From: Arthonia radiata
Lineage: Eukaryota > Ascomycota > Arthoniomycetes > Arthoniales > Arthoniaceae
Direction: 5' to 3'
NCBI GenBank assembly: GCA_002989075.1
Contig: PSQN01000014.1
Location: forward strand, 1,531,373 to 1,595,372
DNA: 64,000 nt
Under the pieces are notes generated by a model. The model searched no databases and was not told the origin of the DNA. It saw nothing but the letters and a program-made list of their open reading frames with translations. Shown here in pieces: positions 56,030-64,000 of the stretch. How positions within the stretch are numbered: the first letter of the stretch is position 1; each line of letters begins with the position of its first letter. A program made the translations under genes and the position numbers.

Positions 56030-59000
56030 GCGCGCTTAAGCTCGCTACAATTTTATATCTAATATTAAAAATATACTATACTTTTATTAAGAATTGATCG
56101 ACATATTTAGTCTTAGCCTTTATATAGTAGCTTTAGTATAGTTTGGCGGGCTTAGTATACTAGAATTTCTAATATAGGTACTAGTCTTAGTACTAGACTT
56201 TATCCAGTTCTAAGCTTGCTTTCTAGCTAGTTCTTCTACTAAGAATTTAATTAGACTTTTATTTTAGCTTTTAACTAGTTATATATCTAAAAGAGCTCTT
56301 ATAAAGTATATAATAGTATATCTAATTAAATAAGAATAAGATGTTATTAGAACTAGATCTAGCTAGAATTAGCCTTCTAGTACCTTATTACTATAGTTCT
56401 ATACTAAAACCTAAGAATCTAAAATAGTAGATATTAAATAAAATATCTACTTTAAAGTATTAAAAGATAATTAAAACTATAAAAACTAGTAAGCTAATAT
56501 AAAGAATATATTAAAGATATTAGTACTATAGAAGTTTACTATATATAAGAGTACTAGTATAGTTATCTAAAGACTATCTAACTCTATAGAGATAATAGTA
56601 ATAGTAAGAAAAGAAGAGTACTAAAAGTATAAGAATTAGAATATAAAGGAGAGTAAGGTAAGTCTCTATATTCTTAATAATATCTTTTAAATAATTAAGA
56701 CTATACTTATAAGAAGGTAAACTAATAATAGTAGAGATATAATACTAAGAGCTCTATTTAATAATAAATATAAAAAGAATTAGATATAGAATAAAAATAA
56801 GATAGTAGGTAATATTCCTATATATACTAATAAGATCTAAATTATCTAATTAATACGCTAAACTAGAAATAGAAAGGATAGAGATAATAGTATAGTTTAA
56901 ATATACTATTTAATTATTAGAATATAAGTTTAAAATTAAGTTAGAATACTAAGAGCTAAAAAAGCCTAAAACTAGTTTATAATAGTAGATCTCTCTTAAA
57001 GAAGATAAATATCTATAAGCTAGCTAGAGAACTAATTTAATAGATCTAGAGCGTTAAAGATACTTAATATAAAACTAGACTATAGTTTAAGCTTATTAAT
57101 AAGTATTTATAGTTTCTAAGTTTATTTATTAGTATCCTAGTAAATAAGATACTAGAGTATACTATAGTAGAGATAAGAGTCAAGAATATCTTTAATATAC
57201 TACTCTTATTTACTATCTTTAGTAATAATTAATAGATATAGTTTAATATTTTAATTAGAAAGTAGATTAGTAAGAGTAAGATAAAGCTTAAATAGATAAA
57301 AGACTAGATAATACTATATTATTAGAGAAAGAAATAAATAGTAAGTATAGACTATAATAGCCTTCTTTAAACTAAAAGAATCTTTTTTAAAAATATAATA
57401 GCTTTTTACTAATATACCTTTACTAGCTCTAGGGTTAGGGTTCTATACAGCGTAGAGAGGAATAGAGCGGAGTTACGGTGTTATTTATACGCTAATTGGT
57501 TGTACGCTAGAATACCGGCTTAATAGACCCTATTAAATTCTTCTGTCTCTAAGTAATATACTAAATAGACCTCTCTAGTAGACGTTATTTAAGCTTAAAT
57601 TAATATAAATAATATTGTATACTATATACAATATATTGCTTGAATATTAGCTCTTAGTACTTATATACGGCTTAAATATAGAGTAAATACTATCTAATAC
57701 GGTGCTAGTATACTAAGAGTTATACTCTTATTTAAGCGCTAATTAGCTAATTTAACCTATTATATATACTATAATTTGTATATAAGCGATAAACAACAAT
57801 ATAAATTTATTTAGTAAATAGGCAAAGGACGGGCTTAAGTAGATTTAATGTATTACTTCTCTTACTAAAGCTTGAATACTAAGCTTAATTAAATAGTTAT
57901 AGTATAAAAGAAAGATAGTTTAGAGCGCTATTAGTATACTAAGAGTTACGTTAATATTTAAGTACTAATTAGCTAGTTAAGCCGGCTACTTATTTTAAGC
58001 TTTGTTTATAAATAGACTTTTTGCTGTCCAGTAAAAACCTTTAGTATCTACTTTTTAATAGAAAGCCTTTCTCTACTATAGTCTTACTAACAAACAAAAC
58101 TTCTTCTTTAACGTATATATTCTTTATTTTTCTCTTTTTAGTTCTAAATTATCTATTTTTATTTTATATAAGCTTACTTTTACTTCTACGGCTAGCTCTA
58201 TAGATAAACCAAAGAAGTATTTAACCGAAATATAACTATAAGAGCGCGTTACGTATATAAAGTAACTAATAGTAGAGCGTTAAGTACAATTTTAAGCTTA
58301 TAAAGCTAATAAAGCCGCTATGCTAATACTATTAGCAGCGTTTTATCTACTACTATTATCTCTTTTTATTACTAAACTAGCTTCTTGATTAGCGTCTCTA
58401 ATAGTTATACCTTTGCCCGCGCTTAAGATCGATACTATTATTAAAGTACTTAATTATTAGCTATAAATCTTACTATCGGCTCTTAGTAAGTATCGCTCTT
58501 AGCTTATAAATATATAATAAAAGAAATTAGAAAAATAACGGGCTAGAGCTTTAAGCGTCTATAATAAATATAATAATAATAGCGAGGCTCTTTAGTCTAA
58601 TAATACTTTTATCTTAATTGCTTCTATTAAACTACTATTAGTTTTATCTGCTTTCTTTTTAGCGTACAATAAACTATTCTCTTTATAAACCGGCTCTAAA
58701 TAAAAGAATTGGTTATATTTTATAATACGCCTATATATAATATTCTTTCTTATAATATTATAGCGATAGTAAGCGTCTAAATTAACTCTTCTTTATTAAA
58801 TAGTGTTAAATAACAAATAAACTATTTAAGGCCCTTTAAATAGCTACAACAGCTTTACTTTTTTAACTTATATTAGTACCTTTAACGACTTTTAAAGCAA
58901 TATACAAAGCTTACAGTCTTTAGCTTATAATTAGTCTTAACTATTTTAACCGTATAAGCATACTCTATTATCTTTAGAATATAAATAATCTGTCTTAGAG

Positions 59001-60326
59001 TTAGAATACAAGTAGTTTAAATTATATTTATAGCTCTAGTTTTTTACTTCGAGCTAAGTCTTTAGTAGTATCTTTATATCTTCTTATTATTTATCTAAAC
59101 CGTCCTTTTCAGCGGTAGTTAGCGACTATAGTATTTTATTCGCTTAGTCGAGAGTTAATAATACGCTATAATTAGAGCAGTTATATTAAGTTTAGTAACA
59201 GCTTTAGTATAACTTCTACTTCTTTAGCTATAATTATGAGTCTATAGTACTAAATAGGAATAAGCCGCTACTTAATATATATTGTATAATTATCTTTTTT
59301 AACTGTACTATAGCTAGCTCTTAGCCGTTCTTCTCTAAAATTTAAGACTTAGATACTTTACTATTTATTATACTTAATAGCACTAATTAGCAAGCTACGC
59401 TTATAGTAGTAAGTAACAAAGTACGCAGAGATTTATTATTTATAGACTTGTAACCTTTAAGACTATATTAGATATAGTAGTTATAGAATATCGATTATAT
59501 TATTCTAACGCTTTGCTTTTTCGCTACGTATCGAGCTAGTATTAATATTTACTACTATTTATACTTTAGTAAGACTATAACTAATGATTAGTATATATAT
59601 TTTTATAGCGGCCGTATAGATATTTAAAAGTTTAAGTACGTCTATACTTTTTGAAGCTATAGAGGCTTATAATTCGATACAATCGCCGTTTTTTTAAATC
59701 TAAAACTATCTAAGGACACATACTACTCTACTAACAAAGAGTATTAGCTTTAAATTAATAGTATCTTACTATATACGCTCTAATCTATACTTATATACTA
59801 ATACTCTTACTTACTATAGCACTATCTAGTTAATTTTAATAATATTTATAATAAGTCTTATCTTATATAGCTTAAACAAATAAGTAGCGAGAACTAGTAT
59901 ACAACAGAGCTCTTCTACTATCTATTCTTCTGTCTTTTTAGCTCTACTCCGTAAGTAAGCTTTTTTAATCGTTTTACGAGTACTATCTACGAGTATATCT
60001 CTAAATATAAATAGTTCTATAATATCTTCTTTATTATCATTATATACGACTATAAGCTTTACTATCAATTAAGTTTCCTTTATACAATACATACCTTACT
60101 AATTTAAGAGCTATATAAGACGTTTAATTTTAAATATATAAACTTTAATAAGATTTAAGTTGATTTAGCCTTTAAAGATATTCTACAAACTCTTTATTCT
60201 ATATTTATAAAGGACGCTCTTTATCTTTTATAGCGTATATCTTATTATAAAGCTAATATAAAAGCACTAAGCTTATTACGCTATATATAGTAATTTAATT
60301 AGTAATTAACTTACAACGTTATATCT
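56030..60326. repeat. AT-rich, RIP-like degenerate repeat block (unidentified elements)
   Basis: From about 56,030 the sequence switches abruptly to TA-rich DNA with stops in every frame and very few CpG or CA/TG pairs outside short GC patches, as expected after repeat-induced point mutation. Frame-jumping translations give long protein-like stretches, for example around 58,300-59,700, interrupted mainly by TAA and TAG, but I could not assign a transposon family. A diverged direct repeat of about 47 bp appears at 57,711-57,757 and 57,943-57,990. Confidence 0.75.
57430..57442 (+). repeat. interstitial telomeric repeat (two units)
   Basis: TAGGGTTAGGGTT, two telomere units in the same orientation as the chromosome end, sits 6.5 kb inside it. 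It marks the start of a short GC-richer patch within AT-rich DNA. Confidence 0.8.
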
Positions 60327-60901
60327 TGTTGGAAATTAACCAACTAGCTGGTTAGCCGGAACCCTTAGGGGCCTAGAGTATCGGACAGGTTCTACCAGCT
60401 GTCTTAGCCTAAAATAGAATAAGCCTTTTACCTAAACGATCGGGCCTAGTAGCCCAGATTTAGGACAAAAAGAAGCATTATACGACCTATTCTAGACAGC
60501 TAGCCCGTAGTCTAAAACAATATAGAATAAACTTAGAGACTAACAGTTTTAAATAAATAGAATTATTGTCTTATACGGTAAGTTACAGGTTATCTAGCCT
60601 CTATCAAAAGAACAGATATTTAGTAAGTTCTATACAGACCGCTAAACTTAGATATATAAGCTAGAATTCCTCTAGAGAATTTTAGCTAATAAGACAGACA
60701 ATATAATAATAGCTTCTTCTTGCTACTAAGTATTGTACCTGTATTAAGCCTAAGTATTGTACTAGTCTTAAGCTAGTCTCGTCTTTCTACTCTTTATAGT
60801 AGTATTCTTCTTCTTTCCTGTATCTTTTTAATAGGTTATAAGCTCGAGTTAGTACTAATTCCTTTCGAATTTCCTTTTTAGAAAATATTTCCCCTACAAC
60901 A
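60327..60901 (+). repeat. 5' long terminal repeat of the copia element
   Basis: It starts TGTTGGAAATTAACC and ends CCCCTACAACA, giving the canonical TG...CA termini with a perfect 5-bp inverted repeat (TGTTG/CAACA) and a length of 575 bp. It is GC-richer than the surrounding DNA. The 3' partner is absent from the window, so the assignment rests on the termini and on the gag remnant that follows. Confidence 0.7.
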
Positions 60902-61039
60902 CCTATCGACACCTCTAAACGATTCTATTACTAATTGACTCTAAATTTTTAGCTCAATTTAACTATTAAAACAGAATCTCCTTTTTTTTTAGAAATCTTT
61001 GACTATATATTCGGCTATAAACTCCTCTTATAAGATTTC

Positions 61040-61730
61040 TAAACTTAAGAGCTCGACTAATTAAGACATTTGGTCGATTTAAATAAAGGCTCTTTTAACT
61101 AAAAAGGGCTACGGTAATGTTATAATTCCCTTTTCCGGCTATTTAGCTGAAGATATTATCGAAGCTAGCCGCTAGAAACAGTTAACAAGGGCAGTAGCCC
61201 TTATTTAACTAACTCTAAAGGACGGTCCTCTTATTTAAACAAAGGAGATCTATAACTCTCTAGAGCTTTAAAATAGCCTAAAAAGGTTATACCAATTGAA
61301 AGGTTTTAGTTTCGAGTTTCTAATTTATAAGAAGCTTTTTAGTACTACACTTAGTAGCGTAAAAAACCTTAAGCTTTACCTTGCTAAAATTAGGCAATTA
61401 ATGGACGATTTAGTAATCCGAGGACTAGTACTACCCAACAAGATAGTAGCTGCCTACGTTCTCTACAATCTGACTCCCAAATATAAGTACACAGTAGCTA
61501 TTATTAGCTAAAGCTACCGGCAAACGACTAGCAATATAAGTTTACAGAACTTATTTAGTTAACTTATAGACAAGTCTCGCCGAATCCGCAGTAGTACCCC
61601 AGCAGAAAAGGTTTTTACTGCAATAGACAACAAATTAACATAAAGGACCAGAGAAAAATTAAAATCTCTAAGTAAAAACCAAGAAAAATACTCCTTTTGC
61701 AACAAAAAGGGGCATAAACCGGCAACTTGT
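61040..61730 (+). pseudogene. copia gag remnant
   Basis: Frame pieces begin near KLKSSTN and KALLTKKGYG. The longest open piece (61296-61511) contains LAKIRQLMDDLVIRG and YVLYNLTPKYK, the core of fungal copia gag proteins. Further on, CNKKGHKPATC near 61,697-61,729 is a partly decayed CCHC zinc knuckle. Several in-frame TAA/TAG stops break the frame, so no functional protein is expected. Confidence 0.8.
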
Positions 61731-61859
61731 CGGAAAAAATACTCAAACCTCCGGCTAAATTCTAACAAAAGCTCTAAAAACATTAATTTTTTAATATTTT
61801 CTGTATATAGTTCTAATCTACAAGAAGAACAATGCTTTATAGCATTACTAAACAAAGTT

Positions 61860-63695
61860 AATCACTCTACTAATTCTTAGATCCTCGATATAAGCTTAAT
61901 AAGCTATATTTACTCGAATATTAACCTTTTAACGGATATCCGGCCAACTAACCGAATTATTCGTTGGAGAGGGGAGAAGTTAATCCGAGCCTTATAGATA
62001 AGCAAAGTAAAACTGTTCTTTAAGAACAAAACAATTGTTCTAAACAAAGTTTTGTTTGTTAAAGAATTTAGAATTAACCTTCTAAGCTTTAATAAGCTTA
62101 GAAAGAGGGAAGGTAAGGTAACTCTTACCTAAAACAAGCCAAAAGTTAATTGAGCCGGACAACTAACTATCGAGAAGCGGTATATTAACGGCCTAATAGT
62201 AATAGAAGCTTAGACTATCAATACAGTTTAATCGCTCTACATTATTTCTTCGAAAACTAACCTTTAGTATTAATAAATAGAATATATAGACAAAAACGCC
62301 TTAAAACAGCTTAAAAAGATTGCCCTAGAAACAGATTATTTGGACAAATCGAAAGATAATTGCTAAATTTACTTTAAAGTAAAGGCAACGGCTAAAGTTA
62401 GCCGAAAAACTCTAGATAAATTAGCTAATTATTTAGAAAAAGTCTACTTAAATATTTACGGGCCAATTGTACTGCAAACCCCTTTTAAAGATCGATTATT
62501 TACTAGCTTTATAGACAATAAAACCCGGTATACAACTACTAAGGTACTATAGTTTAAAGATTAGGTTTTCGACGCACTATCTATCTATATTACTTAAAAA
62601 GAAATGTAATTTAAGCATTCTTTTAAAAAAACTATACTTAAACAACGCAAAAGAATATTAAAAAAGCCGGGTAAAATAGCTTTTAGAATAAAAAGAAGCT
62701 ATTTTAACGATATCCGTACTATATATTCTTCAGCAAAATGAACGAGCCGAACGCTTTAACTAAATAATTGTTGGTAAAGTTTGAGCAATACTTTATACCG
62801 TTGGGCTATTTTAGATATATTGGGGTAAAGCGCTAAAAGCAGCTATCTATATTTATAACAGAACCTCTTATACCGGATTGCCGGGGTTTATTACTCTGTA
62901 CAAAGTAAAATACAGCAAAAAACTGGATGTCAGTACTATTAAAATCTGGAGCTTAGTTACTTATCTTAAAGAACCTAAACTAAAAAAACTAGACGCTAGA
63001 GCAACTACTTATATTCTAATAGACTACGGATCGAACTAATATAAGCTCTTAGACCTTAATAGCCGAAAGGTTTACTAAGAGAGAGACGTCTACATTTAAA
63101 AAGAAAAATTTGTTTAAGACCTACAGAGATCTACGGTTAATCGATTAATTAAGAGTATTTCTAAAGAGCCCGAAGAATAACTAAAAGTTAAGTTTAAAAA
63201 TAAGCTAAATTTAACCGCTAAATCTTAAGATAATAGATAGGTACCTTCTAATAAAGGAGGAAGATCTCTATATAAGAAATAGTATACCTTCTCTATATCT
63301 TAACAACTAGCGGACGAATTTAAATAAGAACTATACTAAACTAGAGCTCTAAACGAGTTTAATCTTTTTACCGAGTTAGATTACAGAAGTACCAAAGACC
63401 TCGGCCGGGTAGATATCGATTGCGCCCAGAAAATAGATTTTATATACAAAAACGCCGACAAAAATTAGTTTAACGAGTTCTACAATAATCTAGAACAATA
63501 CGCTAAACAGGTCTTAGTTACAGTTACTAAAGAGCCTAATAACTTAAAAGAAATAAGAGTATCTAAGGATTAACCTTCTTAGCTAAATATAATGTAGTCG
63601 GAGCTTAAAGAGCTAGCTAACTAAGAAACTTAAATATTAACCGAGCTGCCGCTAAGTAGAAAGGCGCTAAAAGGGCGCTGAGTACCGAAGATTAA
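61860..63695 (+). pseudogene. copia pol remnant (protease, integrase, start of reverse transcriptase)
   Basis: The protease end is recognisable at 61,880-62,130 (ILDI, KLFFKNKTIVLNKVLFV, LLSFNKLRKREGKV). Integrase pieces lie at 62,300-63,110 (LEKVYLNIYGPIV, FIDNKTRYTTTK, IWSLVTYL-like and LDARATTYILI). The reverse transcriptase start is at 63,598-63,690 (SELKELAN, ILTELPLSRKALKGR). Many stops occur. The coding similarity ends abruptly at about 63,695. Confidence 0.8.
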
Positions 63696-63902
63696 GTATC
63701 TGTAACGCCGGTTGCTAAGAGAACCGAACTAAGGCTCACTTGCCTTGTGTGCTTGTCGACCTTAGTAGTAGGTATCTTGTATGCTAGAGACTAAAAGATA
63801 GAAGAGACGAGATAGATTAAAGAAGGTAAGAGGGGCTTAACTAAAGTAGATAGAAGGTAAAGTACGTTACCTAAATATAGTTAAGAAACTTGTATTCAGA
63901 TA
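63696..63902. other. subtelomeric spacer between truncated copia element and telomere
   Basis: About 200 bp with no similarity to the expected rest of the retrotransposon, rich in purines on the plus strand. No gene. Confidence 0.6.
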
Positions 63903-64000
63903 TTAAGGGTTAGGGTTAGGGTTAGGGTTAGGGTTAGGGTTAGGGTTAGGGTTAGGGTTAGGGTTAGGGTTAGGGTTAGGGTTAGGGTTAGGGTTAGGGT
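63903..64000 (+). repeat. telomere, (TTAGGG)n
   Basis: One variant unit, TTAAGGG, is followed by about 15 perfect TTAGGG units to the last base of the window. The G-rich strand runs 5' to 3' toward the end, as at a right-hand chromosome terminus. Confidence 0.99.

Larger units (their letters stand above)
60327..63695 (+). mobile_element. truncated, RIP-degraded Ty1/copia LTR retrotransposon
   Basis: A 5' LTR is followed in order by gag, zinc knuckle, protease, integrase and the first ~40 codons of reverse transcriptase, the Ty1/copia order (integrase before reverse transcriptase). In-frame stops are mostly where Gln or Trp is expected, consistent with C-to-T change on either strand. The element breaks off just after RKALKGR...KIKY in the reverse transcriptase start. 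No rest of RT, RNase H or 3' LTR is present before the telomere. Confidence 0.85.

Noticed and set aside
58300-59700. A protein-coding transposase gene in the AT-rich block
   Set aside because: Frames are broken by many stops and I could not match the residual sequence to any transposase, reverse transcriptase or helicase family.

Overview
This window is the right-hand end of a filamentous ascomycete chromosome. It finishes in about 15 perfect TTAGGG repeats with the G-rich strand running toward the end. The Woronin-body protein Hex1 places it in Pezizomycotina. Introns are mostly 50-60 nt, small secreted and PTH11-like proteins are present, and the distal AT-rich block carries stop codons of the kind left by repeat-induced point mutation (RIP). 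A Dothideomycete is my best guess, from general resemblance only. I built the gene models by hand from reading frames and GT-AG (once GC-AG) splice sites and checked frame continuity across every join.

Layout. 0-7 kb: a small secreted cysteine-rich protein, a basic hypothetical protein, mitochondrial ribosomal protein mL60, TRAPP subunit 2/sedlin, Hex1 with a long N-terminal extension, and a NadR-type P-loop ATPase. 7.4-12.7 kb: the most striking gene, a four-exon frame of 1,713 codons joining a cellular RNA-dependent RNA polymerase (RdRP) to an Upf1-like superfamily 1 helicase. 13-28.9 kb: a secreted amidase, a seven-TM rhodopsin-like/PTH11-type protein, a hypothetical protein, a secreted GH31 alpha-glucosidase, an NmrA-like oxidoreductase, a secreted S28 serine peptidase and an FMN-less diflavin-type reductase. 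30-43 kb: a very large disordered protein, an isochorismatase-family hydrolase, isovaleryl-CoA dehydrogenase, a catalase and a Cti6-like PHD protein. 43.8-55.9 kb: methylcrotonyl-CoA carboxylase beta and alpha subunits, a nuclear-type hypothetical protein, a DUF3431 protein, a HAD hydrolase, a 2-oxoglutarate/Fe(II) oxygenase and a small hypothetical gene at the edge of the gene-rich part.

56-64 kb is AT-rich and essentially gene-free. It holds unidentified degenerate repeats with a short internal telomeric repeat. These are followed by one Ty1/copia retrotransposon with a 5' LTR, gag, protease and integrase remnants, which breaks off at the start of reverse transcriptase about 200 bp before the telomere.

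Functional links. Isovaleryl-CoA dehydrogenase and both methylcrotonyl-CoA carboxylase subunits catalyse consecutive steps of leucine breakdown and lie within 16 kb, but unrelated genes separate them. The RdRP-helicase fusion joins two activities that act as separate partners in known RNA-silencing complexes (Rdp1 and Hrr1 in fission yeast; SAD-1 and SAD-3 in Neurospora).
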